Below are positions 24,841 through 33,047 of a DNA stretch of 48,315 nt, piece after piece. Source of the DNA: Betaproteobacteria bacterium (GTDB taxonomy: Bacteria; Pseudomonadota; Gammaproteobacteria; Burkholderiales; SG8-41); NCBI GenBank assembly GCA_025363575.1, contig JANYDM010000168.1, positions 1-48,315 of the forward strand, read 5' to 3'. The first letter of the stretch is position 1, and each line of letters opens with the position of its first letter. The translations under genes and the position numbers were made by a program. Below the pieces are notes generated by a model. It made no database searches. It saw only the letters and a program-made list of their open reading frames with translations, and was not told where the DNA came from.

Positions 24841-26163
24841 ATGAATGTCCCTGACGCCTCGCCGCGTAACCACCCGTGGCTGGAAAAGATCGTCGCGGTG
24901 CGCCCCGGCGAAGGGCGCGCGCTGATCTGGTCGTTTGCCTACTTCTTCTGCCTGCTGGCCGGCTATTACGTACTGCGGCCCGTGCGCGACGAAATGGGTC
25001 TGGCGAGCGGCATCAAGAACCTGCCGTGGCTCTTTACCGCGACATTCGTCGTCATGCTCGCCGTGCTGCCGCTTTACGGCGCGCTGGTCGCGCGCCTGGA
25101 GCGGCGGCGATTCATACCAGTCGTTTACCATTTCTTTGTCGTCAACATCATCGTCTTCTGGATATTCCTCACGCAGTCGATTGCGCTGGCCGTTACTGCC
25201 CAGGTTTTTTTCGTGTGGATCAGCGTGTTCAATCTCTTTGCTGTGTCGGTATTCTGGTCGTTCATGGCGGATCTCTACGCTGCCGAACAAGGTAAACGCC
25301 TTTACGGCTTTATTGCCGCCGGCGGCTCCGCGGGCGCACTGCTTGGCCCCGCGCTGGCCGCTGGACTCGCCGAGATCATGGGCCGCGCGAACCTGCTTGT
25401 AATCGCGGCGCTACTGCTCGAGCTCGCGGTTTTCTGCGCAATGCGCCTCGAAGCCGCATCGGACGGACTTAAAAAGGAAGGTAAGGCTGCCGGAACCCAC
25501 CGGGCAGCAGACGGCGCTGGCAAGCTCGGCGGCAACGTAATTGCCGGCCTTGTGCAGATTGCGCGCTCACCCTATTTGCTGGGTATCGCGGCCTGGGTCG
25601 CGCTATTGTCTCTGGCGGGGACTTTTCTCTACTTCCAGCAGGCGAACATCGTCGCCGCGCTGACCGATGATCCCAACAAACGCACCGCGATCTTCGCCCG
25701 TATCGACCTGGCGGTCAGCATAGTTACCCTGCTGGTGCAATTCATCGCCACCGGCAAGCTCATCAAGCGTTTCGGCGCCGGGCCGGCGGCCGCGATACTG
25801 CCGCTGGTATTTGCCGCCGGGTTCTTCGTGCTATGGGCGACCCCCATGCTGTGGGTCGTCATCGCGTTTCAGGCGACCCAGCGCGCCAGCAATTTCGCGA
25901 TCTCGAATCCCGCGCGCGAGGTGCTGTTCACCGTGGTCGAGCGCGAAGAGAAATACAAGGCCAAATACGTGATAGACAATGTAGTGTTCCGCGGCAGCGA
26001 TGCTCTGTTCGGCTGGCTATTCATTGCACTGCGCGGGCTCGGGCTCGAACTCGCGACGATTTCGCTCGCGACAGTGCCCGTCGCCATTGCGTGGGCAGGC
26101 ATCGCGCTCGCGCTCGGACACTCACAAGAGAGGCGCGCGCGCCAAAGCGCTGCCGCGCAGTAG
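24841..26163 (+). CDS. ATP/ADP-translocase-like (NTP exchange / MFS) carrier
   Basis: 440 residues with about twelve membrane helices. The first helix region FFCLLAGYYVLRPVRDEMG and the block ADLYAAEQGKRLYGFIAAGGS are typical of the COG3202 (AAA/Npt-like) proteins of free-living proteobacteria, distantly related to nucleotide transporters of Rickettsia and Chlamydia. The transported molecule in free-living bacteria is unknown. NCBI-style names vary between NTP/NTP exchange transporter and MFS transporter. ATG 24841 follows a GGAG with good spacing. The frame extends upstream to 24787. Confidence 0.78.
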   Translation: MNVPDASPRNHPWLEKIVAVRPGEGRALIWSFAYFFCLLAGYYVLRPVRDEMGLASGIKNLPWLFTATFVVMLAVLPLYGALVARLERRRFIPVVYHFFVVNIIVFWIFLTQSIALAVTAQVFFVWISVFNLFAVSVFWSFMADLYAAEQGKRLYGFIAAGGSAGALLGPALAAGLAEIMGRANLLVIAALLLELAVFCAMRLEAASDGLKKEGKAAGTHRAADGAGKLGGNVIAGLVQIARSPYLLGIAAWVALLSLAGTFLYFQQANIVAALTDDPNKRTAIFARIDLAVSIVTLLVQFIATGKLIKRFGAGPAAAILPLVFAAGFFVLWATPMLWVVIAFQATQRASNFAISNPAREVLFTVVEREEKYKAKYVIDNVVFRGSDALFGWLFIALRGLGLELATISLATVPVAIAWAGIALALGHSQERRARQSAAAQ

Positions 26164-26186
26164 AATCCAGTCGATACCGCCGTTAC

Positions 26187-27116
26187 ATGCCACCATCCCA
26201 TTTTCACTCACGCCGCGCCGCGCTCAGGTTGCTGAGCACCGGCGCTATCTTGACCATGACCAATGCAAAGCCCGCTATCGCCGCGACGCATGTAATAAAA
26301 CGCACCATTCCTAAAAGCGGCGAGCCACTGCCGGTAATCGGGCTTGGCACCTACATCGTGCTCGACGTTGCGCCCAATGCCCCCGAACTCGCCGAACTCA
26401 AAGAGGTGTTGACGACATTTGCCGCAGGCGGCGCGAAGCTCATAGACAGCTCGCCCATGTACGGCCGCGCCGAAGCGGTGACCGGCGAGCTCTGCGCGGC
26501 GACCGGACTGCGCGATACACTCTTCCTCGCCACCAAGGTGTGGACGAGCGGACGGCAGGAAGGCATCCGGCAGATGCAGGATTCGCTGCGCCTCATGCGC
26601 ACGCGCCGCATGGACCTCATGCAGGTGCATAATCTGCTCGATCTCGCCACGCATATGAAAACGCTGCGCGAATGGAAGGAAGCCGGCACCGTGCGCTATA
26701 TCGGAATCACGCATTACCATGCGGGCGCCTATCGCGAGCTTGAGTCGTTGCTGAAAACGCGCGAATACGATTTTGTGCAATTCAATTATTCGTTGGCCGA
26801 ACGCGAGGCTGAGCAGCGCCTGCTCGCGGCAGCCGCAGATTCCGGCACTGCCGTCATCATCAACCGGCCGTTCGCGCAAGGCGAATTGTTTTCCAAGGTC
26901 AAGGGCCGCGAGCTGCCGAAATGGGCGGCGGAATTCGACTGCGACAGCTGGGCGCAGTTCTTTCTCAAGTACATCGTGTCCCATCCCGCCGTCACCTGCG
27001 CGATACCCGGCACCGGCAAGGTCAGCCATATGGTCGACAATCTCATGGCGGCCAGCGGCAGGCTCCCGGATGAGCGGGCGCGAAAACGCATGGTCGACCT
27101 CGTGCAAAGTTTTTAA
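26187..27116 (+). CDS. Exported (Tat) aldo/keto reductase
   Basis: 309 residues. The N-terminus HSRRAALRLLSTGAIL has the twin-arginine pattern, with cleavage near AIAA. The AKR TIM barrel follows with the catalytic set: Asp and Tyr in LIDSSPMYGRAE, Lys in LFLATKVW and His in LMQVHNLLD. NADPH-binding residues appear near the end (AIPGTGKVSHMVDN). The substrate is unknown. A folded cofactor enzyme exported by Tat fits the motif. The frame is open upstream to 25833 inside the carrier gene, but that part is not coding. It is directly followed by the lipoprotein gene (stop at 27116, ATG at 27117). Confidence 0.85.
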   Translation: MPPSHFHSRRAALRLLSTGAILTMTNAKPAIAATHVIKRTIPKSGEPLPVIGLGTYIVLDVAPNAPELAELKEVLTTFAAGGAKLIDSSPMYGRAEAVTGELCAATGLRDTLFLATKVWTSGRQEGIRQMQDSLRLMRTRRMDLMQVHNLLDLATHMKTLREWKEAGTVRYIGITHYHAGAYRELESLLKTREYDFVQFNYSLAEREAEQRLLAAAADSGTAVIINRPFAQGELFSKVKGRELPKWAAEFDCDSWAQFFLKYIVSHPAVTCAIPGTGKVSHMVDNLMAASGRLPDERARKRMVDLVQSF

Positions 27117-28016
27117 ATGCGCCGGTTTACAACATTGCTCGCAGCATTTGCCATCCTCGCCGCAGGCTGTACTGCGCTGCGCGTGGCCTACCCCCAGGCC
27201 GACATTCTTCTTGGCTGGCGCGCCAACTCCTACTTCGACCTCGACCGCGAGCAAAGACGTGAATTTTCTGCACGACTCGACCGCATGCTGGCATGGCACC
27301 GCTTCGAGCAACTGCCGGACTATGCATCCTTCCTCAACGCCGCCATCGAGAAGGCCGAGCATGGACTGAAACGGGAGGACATCCTGTGGTTCATAGACGG
27401 CTTCAAGTCGCGCTATCGCACCGTCGTCAATCACGGCGCGAATGATGCGGCAGAGATACTCATCACCCTCACGCCGGAACAGATCACGGTTCTGCAAAAG
27501 CAGTTCGATAAGGACAACCTCAAATTCGTGAGCGAGAACGAGCTCGAAGGCGGCGCGGAAAAACGCCGGCGCGCCCGCCTGAAGCGTACCATCGCCCAGA
27601 TCGAGGACTGGACCGGCGGCCTGAATCACGAGCAGGAGCGGAAAGTCGGTGCGCTGCTCGAGCCTATGCCGCTGATTGAACATTTGCGTCACCAGGACCG
27701 CATGCGGCGCCAGCGCGAATTCGTCGAGCTGCTGCAGGCACGGCGCACCAAACCTGATTTTCCGCCGCGCCTGAATCAGTGGCTACTCGCATGGGAACAG
27801 GGCCGTGCGCCTGAATACGCGCGCCTTGCGGACGAAATCTTTGAGCAGCGCGTCCACTTTTACATGGCGGTCGAAAAACTGCTGACACCGGAGCAGCGCC
27901 ACCATGCGGTATTGCGGCTGCAAAAATTTGCCGACGACTGCAAGTCGCTGTCCGCGCGCCGGCCGCCGCATGCCGGCAACGAACCTCTGGAGACCGCTAT
28001 ACTGGCGCTTTTTTAA
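27117..28016 (+). CDS. DUF6279-type lipoprotein
   Basis: 299 residues. A lipoprotein signal (FAILAAGC, Cys18) is followed by TALRVAYPQADILLGWRANSYFDLDREQ, the family hallmark of a Tyr/Trp-rich start and a D-L-x-x-x-Q motif. The rest is predicted alpha-helical and strongly charged (about 30-290). The function is not known; family members are outer- or inner-membrane lipoproteins found widely in gamma- and betaproteobacteria. No gap to the aldo/keto reductase, so the two are co-transcribed. Confidence 0.82.
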   Translation: MRRFTTLLAAFAILAAGCTALRVAYPQADILLGWRANSYFDLDREQRREFSARLDRMLAWHRFEQLPDYASFLNAAIEKAEHGLKREDILWFIDGFKSRYRTVVNHGANDAAEILITLTPEQITVLQKQFDKDNLKFVSENELEGGAEKRRRARLKRTIAQIEDWTGGLNHEQERKVGALLEPMPLIEHLRHQDRMRRQREFVELLQARRTKPDFPPRLNQWLLAWEQGRAPEYARLADEIFEQRVHFYMAVEKLLTPEQRHHAVLRLQKFADDCKSLSARRPPHAGNEPLETAILALF

Positions 28017-28040
28017 CGTTTCTCCAGTTCACAGTCGGCC

Positions 28041-29198
28041 ATGCCCACCTATTCCACCGCCATAACGTCCAAACTGCCGGCCGTTGGCACCACGATATTT
28101 ACCGTGATGTCGCGCCTTGCGCAGGAGCACAACGCAATCAACCTGTCGCAGGGTTTCCCCGATTTCGACTGCGCACCGAAGCTACTGGAGCTTGTCGCCA
28201 AATATTTCAATGCCGGCCTGAACCAGTATCCGCCATCTGCCGGCATCATGCCGTTGCGCGAACGGGTAACAGAAAAAGCGCACGCGCTGTACGGCGCGAC
28301 CTACGATCCCGAGCACGAGGCAACTATAGTGCCCGGCGCCACGTACGGAATTTTCACCGCCATCACCGCCTTCGTGCGTCCGGGCGACGAAGTCATATTG
28401 TTCGAGCCGACTTACGACAGCTACGCGCCGTCAGTCGAAGTCAACGGCGGCAAACCCGTTTACGTCCGCCTTCAATACCCGGACTACGGCATAGACTGGC
28501 AGGCGGTGCAGCAGGCGATTACGCCAAAGACGCGCATGATCGTCATCAACACACCGAACAATCCGACGACCAGCGTATTTTCGGCTGAAGACATGCGCGC
28601 ATTTGAAAACATGCTGCGCGGCACCGGCATCATCGTCGTAGCCGACGAAGTGTACGAACACTTGATATATGACGGCCATCAACATCAAAGCGTCGCGCGC
28701 TTTCCAGGTCTCGCGGAACGCAGCTTCGTCGTTTCGTCATTCGGCAAGACTTACAGCGTGACCGGCTGGAAAATGGGTTACGTGCTGGCGCCCAAAGAGT
28801 TGATGAGCGAGTTTCGCAAAGTGCACCAGTACAACGTGTTTGTCACCAACGGGCCGCTGCAATACGTGCTGGCCGAGTACATGGCAGACCCCGCTGCTTA
28901 CCTGTCTCTCGCCGCGTTCTATCAGCAGAAACGCGACTTTTTTCTCGCGGGCATCAAAGACTCGCGCTGGCGCGTGCTGCCGTCGCGCGGCACTTTTTTT
29001 CAGAACCTGGCATACGACGCGATCAGCGACGAAAAGGACACCGGTCTCGCGGTGCGCCTGACAAAAGAAAAAGGACTTGCCGCCATCCCGCTCTCGGTGT
29101 TTTATCACGACGGGCATTGCGACAAGGTGCTGCGCTTCTGCTTCGCGAAATCGGAGCAGACGCTCGCCAAAGCGGGCGATATCCTGCGCGCGCTGTGA
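28041..29198 (+). CDS. ybdL: PLP-dependent methionine aminotransferase (YbdL-like)
   Basis: 385 residues, class I/II aminotransferase. The N-terminal signature is AINLSQGFPDFD, the substrate/PLP block NTPNNPTTSVFS, the PLP-ring Asp in VVADEVYEHLIYDG, and the Schiff-base Lys in SSFGKTYSVTGWKMGY. The C-terminal Arg is in LRFCFAKSEQTL. This matches the YbdL group that transaminates methionine (also seen with aromatic amino acids and kynurenine). Probably a salvage or housekeeping role. It starts 24 bases after the DUF6279 gene. Repeat array E follows the stop. Confidence 0.88.
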   Translation: MPTYSTAITSKLPAVGTTIFTVMSRLAQEHNAINLSQGFPDFDCAPKLLELVAKYFNAGLNQYPPSAGIMPLRERVTEKAHALYGATYDPEHEATIVPGATYGIFTAITAFVRPGDEVILFEPTYDSYAPSVEVNGGKPVYVRLQYPDYGIDWQAVQQAITPKTRMIVINTPNNPTTSVFSAEDMRAFENMLRGTGIIVVADEVYEHLIYDGHQHQSVARFPGLAERSFVVSSFGKTYSVTGWKMGYVLAPKELMSEFRKVHQYNVFVTNGPLQYVLAEYMADPAAYLSLAAFYQQKRDFFLAGIKDSRWRVLPSRGTFFQNLAYDAISDEKDTGLAVRLTKEKGLAAIPLSVFYHDGHCDKVLRFCFAKSEQTLAKAGDILRAL

Positions 29199-29199
29199 C

Positions 29200-29255
29200 G
29201 ATTCGGAAGTCGGGCTGAAGCCAGCGGATTCGCCTGAATCCTGACTCCTGCTTTA
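29200..29255. repeat. Heptamer array E between convergent genes
   Basis: Eight 7-nt units read straight through: GATTCGG, AAGTCGG, GCTGAAG, CCAGCGG, ATTCGCC, TGAATCC, TGACTCC, TGCTTTA. A perfect short hairpin GGATTC-GCCT-GAATCC (29226-29241) is inside. The stop of the minus-strand gene (29253-29255) is in the last unit. CCTGAATCCT here is the reverse complement of AGGATTCAGG in array C. It may also act as a two-way terminator. Confidence 0.6.
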
Positions 29256-30020
29256 TTTCGTCCAGTTGATTTCGCGCGCCGTTTTGCTGCCGATCGCCGC
29301 GTCGTCGAGGCTGCCCGGGATCTCGGCCTGCGATTGTGACAGGGGAATGCGGCCCGCCATGATCTCGGCACGGCTTTGCGGCAGCACCGGATTGGCGTTG
29401 GGCTCGGCATAACCGTCGGGAAACAGCGGCTGATTAGTGCCCGGGTCGTACTTGTCGGTCGCGCCGAAGGTATGCAGCAACTCATGTGCGATCACCACCT
29501 GATTGCTGCCCGCCGTATCGGGACTCGCAAATGCGTTGACGATGCCTATCATCCCTTGGCGTAGCCCGACCGAATGCGGAAGACTGGCGTTCGGGGCGGG
29601 CGCGAAGTATTTCACGAACATGCGCACATGCGCCTTCGGCCCGCTATAGGCGTCGTTGCGCCACGCCCAGAAACGCATTTGCAGGCTCCACAACATAACG
29701 TCGAACCGGCTGCCGCCCTGCGGCGGCGCAGGCAGCGTGGCCGCGACGCGCGGCGCCAGATAGATTTCGACCGGCGAGCGCAGCGGCAGGCCGAAGTTGC
29801 CTGCCTGCGCGCGCATGAACAGCGCCAGCGGCTCGAACGCATCGCGCCCCAGGCTCTGGATATAGCGGTCGGCGGCCGCGCTGCCGTCCCCGCTGATCGG
29901 GTAGATCACCACGCGCAGGGGCTCTTTCCAGTCGGTAGTGCGCGCACGTGCAATCCATGCACCCTGCGCGACTGCGAGCAAGACAAACAGCAGCAGGCCT
30001 ATGCGTATTATTCGCGCCAT
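29253..30020 (-). CDS. Membrane-anchored HELLH metalloprotease-like protein
   Basis: 255 residues. It has one N-terminal membrane helix or uncleaved signal (IIRIGLLLFVLLAVAQGAW). The zinc motif HELLHTFGATDKYD (about residues 185-198) has the HExxH-plus-downstream-acid pattern of peptidases. The domain around it is unfamiliar, so it is best described as a putative periplasmic zinc peptidase; proteolysis is not shown. ATG 30020 is chosen because the frame's first codon upstream (30038) is a TTG without signal-like sequence. It is transcribed divergently from a Bug gene starting at 30092. Confidence 0.68.
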   Translation of the reverse strand: MARIIRIGLLLFVLLAVAQGAWIARARTTDWKEPLRVVIYPISGDGSAAADRYIQSLGRDAFEPLALFMRAQAGNFGLPLRSPVEIYLAPRVAATLPAPPQGGSRFDVMLWSLQMRFWAWRNDAYSGPKAHVRMFVKYFAPAPNASLPHSVGLRQGMIGIVNAFASPDTAGSNQVVIAHELLHTFGATDKYDPGTNQPLFPDGYAEPNANPVLPQSRAEIMAGRIPLSQSQAEIPGSLDDAAIGSKTAREINWTK

Positions 30021-30091
30021 AAGCGGAAATTCACGCAAGTCCGGCCGCAGGATTTAAAATCGGCGCCTGTCTGCATAATCGGAGGATCTTA

Positions 30092-31057
30092 ATGAATAAG
30101 CGCATTATCGCCGCCTTTGCGGCAATCTTATGCACGGGCGCGACCAGCGCCGTGTTCGGCCAGGCCTATCCAACCAAACCGATACGCATTGTCGCTCCGT
30201 TCGCACCCGGCGGCGGCACCGACCTGATCGCGCGCGTCGCCGCGCAGAAAATGACGGAAGCGCTGGGCCAGCAGGCAGTCGTCGACAACCGTCCCGGAGC
30301 CGGCGGCGTGCTTGGTGCTGAACTCGGCGCCAAAGCACCGCCCGACGGTTACACTTTCACGTTGATCGCCGGCAGCTACGCGGTAAATCCCGCTTTGTTC
30401 AAGCTTAATTTCGATCCGATCAACGACATCACGCCGGTGATTCAGCTCTCGCAAGGCCCGTTTCTGGTCGTCGTGCATCCGTCGCTGCCGGTCAAGAATA
30501 TCAAGGAACTGATCGCGCTCGCCAAAGCCAAGCCGGGTCAGCTTACGTTCGCATCGAGCGGCGCCGGCAGCATAACGCAACTCGCGACTGAACTCTTCGC
30601 CGACATGGCCGGCATTAAAATGATTCATATTCCGTACAAAGGCACCGGACCGGCGCTGACCGACACGATGGCCGGGCAAGTGCAGATACTGTTCGGCAGT
30701 GTAGGCGCAACACTGCCGCAAATGAGCAGCGGCCGCCTGCGCGCAATCGCAGTGACGACGGTCAAGCGCATTGCCGCCGCGCCGAACGTGCCGACGATCG
30801 ACGAGTCAGGCGTCAAAGGTTACAACGTCATCCTGTGGCACGGGCTGATTGCGCCGAAAGGCCTGCCGCGCCCTATCCTTGACCGCGTCAACAGTGATCT
30901 CAACAAGGCGCTGCAAACGAAGGAAATGCAGGAGCGGCTGGCCGGCGACGGCGTCTCTGCGGCCGGGGGCACGCCCGAGCAGTTCGCTGCGCTGATCAGG
31001 AAAGACATCGAAGTCTGGCGCAGCGTGGTGAAAAAAGCCGGGGTCAAAGCCGAATAA
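30092..31057 (+). CDS. Bug-family tripartite-transporter substrate-binding protein
   Basis: 321 residues with a Sec signal ending near AVFGQ. Bug blocks: YPTKPIRIVAPFAPGGGTD, VDNRPGAGGVLG, APPDGYTFTLI, VHPSLPVKNIKELIALAK, FSSGAGS-like ASSGAGSITQ and DESGVKGYNVILWHG. GGAGG lies 5-9 bases upstream of the ATG. No TTT permease is adjacent, so it is an orphan Bug gene of the type that multiplies in Burkholderiales. The ligand is probably a carboxylate. Confidence 0.9.
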   Translation: MNKRIIAAFAAILCTGATSAVFGQAYPTKPIRIVAPFAPGGGTDLIARVAAQKMTEALGQQAVVDNRPGAGGVLGAELGAKAPPDGYTFTLIAGSYAVNPALFKLNFDPINDITPVIQLSQGPFLVVVHPSLPVKNIKELIALAKAKPGQLTFASSGAGSITQLATELFADMAGIKMIHIPYKGTGPALTDTMAGQVQILFGSVGATLPQMSSGRLRAIAVTTVKRIAAAPNVPTIDESGVKGYNVILWHGLIAPKGLPRPILDRVNSDLNKALQTKEMQERLAGDGVSAAGGTPEQFAALIRKDIEVWRSVVKKAGVKAE

Positions 31058-31088
31058 CTGCCGGCGTCTAACGGGCAACTTGCGCGAG

Positions 31089-31529
31089 CTATCTCTGCGG
31101 GGGCGGTGTCGCAAACCGCAGCGTGTGGGTAGCGAGCAGGGTCTCCGCCAGAAAGCACATCAGCGCGAGCACGAAGCTCGTGATGCCGCCGAGAAAGCTC
31201 CACGGCACCAGGCGCTCGCTCAGCGGCGCCAGGGTTTCGCCGAGGAAGAGCGTCATCACCGTGGCGCCGATCAGCATTGCGCACACCACGAGCAGGCCCA
31301 CCGACCAGTTGACGACGCGGCCGCGCAATCTTAGCCGGTTGAGCTCCCAGTAAGCGGCATCTTCGTTCGGGACACCGCCTTCCGCCAGGCGGTCTTCGAT
31401 GGCGCGCGCACGGTCGATGATGCGCGAGAGCCGGGTCGCCAGTGCGCCGATCAGCGCGGCCACCGCCGATAACATGAACACCGGCGCTACCGCGAGCTGT
31501 ATGCCATGTGAAACGGCGCCGGAGTCCAT
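31089..31529 (-). CDS. DUF2721 membrane protein
   Basis: 146 residues. An N-terminal helix (LAVAPVFMLSAVAALIGAL) is followed by a conserved cytosolic loop (TRLSRIIDRARAIEDRL) with basic and acidic residues, then two C-terminal helices (VVCAMLIGATVMTLFL and FLGGITSFVLALMCFL). This is the DUF2721 pattern; the function is unknown. ATG 31529 (MDSGAVSHG) is used. The frame continues upstream to 31649 over the SET gene's end in another frame and is not coding there. Confidence 0.83.
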   Translation of the reverse strand: MDSGAVSHGIQLAVAPVFMLSAVAALIGALATRLSRIIDRARAIEDRLAEGGVPNEDAAYWELNRLRLRGRVVNWSVGLLVVCAMLIGATVMTLFLGETLAPLSERLVPWSFLGGITSFVLALMCFLAETLLATHTLRFATPPPQR

Positions 31530-31554
31530 GCGTGCGTCCGTTAGCGCGTCGCGC

Positions 31555-32079
31555 CTAGCGCCGCGCCGCGAGAAAAGTCCCGTGGCATTGCCGCGCCCCG
31601 CAGCGGCACGCGTAGAGACGCTTGATTGCAGGCGTGTAGCGGTCCTCAATCACCAGGTTGTACTCATATGCGAGCTCGTCGCCGGACTTGATATTGCGTA
31701 TGGCGTGAATATAGAGACGGTTGTTTTCTTCCACCGGCTCGCAATTCGGCGCGCAGCTGTGATTGATCCAGCGCGCCGAGTTGCCGCCGCGGTAGGCGTC
31801 TATCACCATGTCGTTATCGAGCAGGAACAGAAAGGTGTGATTGCTCTCATCGTCGCCGTAGCGCTCGTCGGCCTCTTCTTCGCTGATGAGCGTGCCTTTA
31901 TATTCAACGATGCGCTCGCCTTTGGCGATCGCGCGCGCTGCGAACACGCCTTTGCCGTGAATGGCCGAGCCGCGCACTACGATGGCAGGCCCTTTGTTCT
32001 TGCCGGTTTTCGTGCTGACGGTTTTTGCTGCTTTGGTGGTCTTGCTTTTCTTGCGGCTACTGGGGGTACTGGCGGACAT
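31555..32079 (-). CDS. SET-domain protein-lysine methyltransferase
   Basis: 174 residues. The first 30 are Lys/Ser/Thr-rich, like a histone tail-binding or nucleic-acid-binding arm. The SET domain occupies about 33-150: GSAIHGKGVFAARAI, the SAM/Lys-channel motif RWINHSCAPNCEP and the catalytic Tyr in GDELAYEYN. A post-SET zinc knuckle (ACRCGARQCHGT) ends the protein. SET proteins methylate lysines using SAM; in bacteria the targets may include ribosomal or nucleoid proteins. All key residues are present, so it is likely active. The target is unknown. It is 25 bases upstream of the DUF2721 gene on the same strand. Confidence 0.88.
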   Translation of the reverse strand: MSASTPSSRKKSKTTKAAKTVSTKTGKNKGPAIVVRGSAIHGKGVFAARAIAKGERIVEYKGTLISEEEADERYGDDESNHTFLFLLDNDMVIDAYRGGNSARWINHSCAPNCEPVEENNRLYIHAIRNIKSGDELAYEYNLVIEDRYTPAIKRLYACRCGARQCHGTFLAARR

Positions 32080-32169
32080 GCTTCGAGGTTCCCGGATTGA
32101 AAGCGGAACATTTTAACGAATTGCCACCGCGCGTGTACTGCCGTTTGCGCGGTGGCGCCTTGAGCCGCT

Positions 32170-32943
32170 TTACAGCACGCCGGACAATCCGCCATCGACG
32201 TTGATGCAGGTGCCGGTTACGTAGCTTGCCGCGTCCGAAGCAAGAAACGCGATCACGTTGGCGACCTCGCCCGACTCCCCCATGCGTCCCAGCGGTACGG
32301 TCTTGCCGGTCTGCTTGTAGTGGTCTTCCACGCTCAAGCCGCCTTTGGCGGCGCGCCGCTCTTGCTGCATCGACTTGATCTTGCCCACGGCGACCGCATT
32401 GACCAGGATATTGAACGGTGCGAGCTCCTTCGACAGTCCCTTGGTGAGCGCCAGGCCGGCTGCGCGACTGACCGTGGTAGGGAATTGCGCGGAACCCGGC
32501 TGCTTGGCCGCCACCATGTTCAAGTTGATGATGCGCCCGCCGCCCTGCTTCTTCATGTGGGGAATCGCCGCGCGCGTCGTGCGCACCTGTGCCATCACCT
32601 TGATTTCGATGTCGTGCGCGAAGTCGTTGTCTGCGACCTTGTCGAAAGCGGCCTGCCCGGTGCCGCCGGCGTTGTTGACGACGACATCGATACGGCCGAA
32701 GCGCTTGACCGTTTCCTCGATGAAGCGCTCCATGTCGCCGGCCTTTGCCGCATCCGCGACGACGGTGAGCACTTCAACGCCGAGCTTCTTGCACTCTGCG
32801 GCTTTTTTCTCCATAACGTCCGCACGCCGCGCGCAGATCGCCACCATCGCGCCAAGTTCGGCGACGCGTGTCGCCGTCGCCCCCCCTATACCTTCGCTAC
32901 CGCCCGTAATCGCGACGACCTTGCCTTTCAGGCTCAATTGCAT
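32170..32943 (-). CDS. SDR-family oxidoreductase-like protein with altered active site
   Basis: 257 residues of the classical short-chain dehydrogenase fold. Cofactor motifs are normal: TGGSEGIGGATA near the start, VVNNAGG near 90, and VTGTCINVDGG near the end. The catalytic residues are not. The serine position reads INLNMVAA instead of INISS. The Y-x-x-x-K position reads TTVSR (Thr and Arg). It may therefore be non-catalytic or use other residues. GGAAG lies before ATG 32943. It lies downstream of a Bug gene on the same strand, with octamer array D between them. Confidence 0.85.
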   Translation of the reverse strand: MQLSLKGKVVAITGGSEGIGGATATRVAELGAMVAICARRADVMEKKAAECKKLGVEVLTVVADAAKAGDMERFIEETVKRFGRIDVVVNNAGGTGQAAFDKVADNDFAHDIEIKVMAQVRTTRAAIPHMKKQGGGRIINLNMVAAKQPGSAQFPTTVSRAAGLALTKGLSKELAPFNILVNAVAVGKIKSMQQERRAAKGGLSVEDHYKQTGKTVPLGRMGESGEVANVIAFLASDAASYVTGTCINVDGGLSGVL

Positions 32944-32967
32944 GCTTGCTTCCTTTTTTAAAGTTGG

Positions 32968-33047
32968 TGATTGGGTGAATCAGTGATTGAGTAACTGAGC
33001 AATTGATCTAGTGACTAAATCACTCAATCCCTTAATCACTTATTCAG
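32968..33047. repeat. Octamer array D with inverted half
   Basis: Ten consecutive 8-nt units: TGATTGGG, TGAATCAG, TGATTGAG, TAACTGAG, CAATTGAT, CTAGTGAC, TAAATCAC, TCAATCCC, TTAATCAC, TTATTCAG. The first half carries TGATTGAG-like words and the second half their reverse complements, so the array can fold back. The last unit contains the stop codon (33040-33042) of the upstream Bug gene. This is a variant of arrays A, B, C and E with period 8 instead of 7. Confidence 0.7.

Noticed and set aside
26208..27692. Long 494-codon minus-strand open frame
   Set aside because: It is antisense to the aldo/keto reductase and DUF6279 genes, which have clear motifs and signals. Its own translation is low in recognisable motifs and looks like a GC-rich shadow frame.
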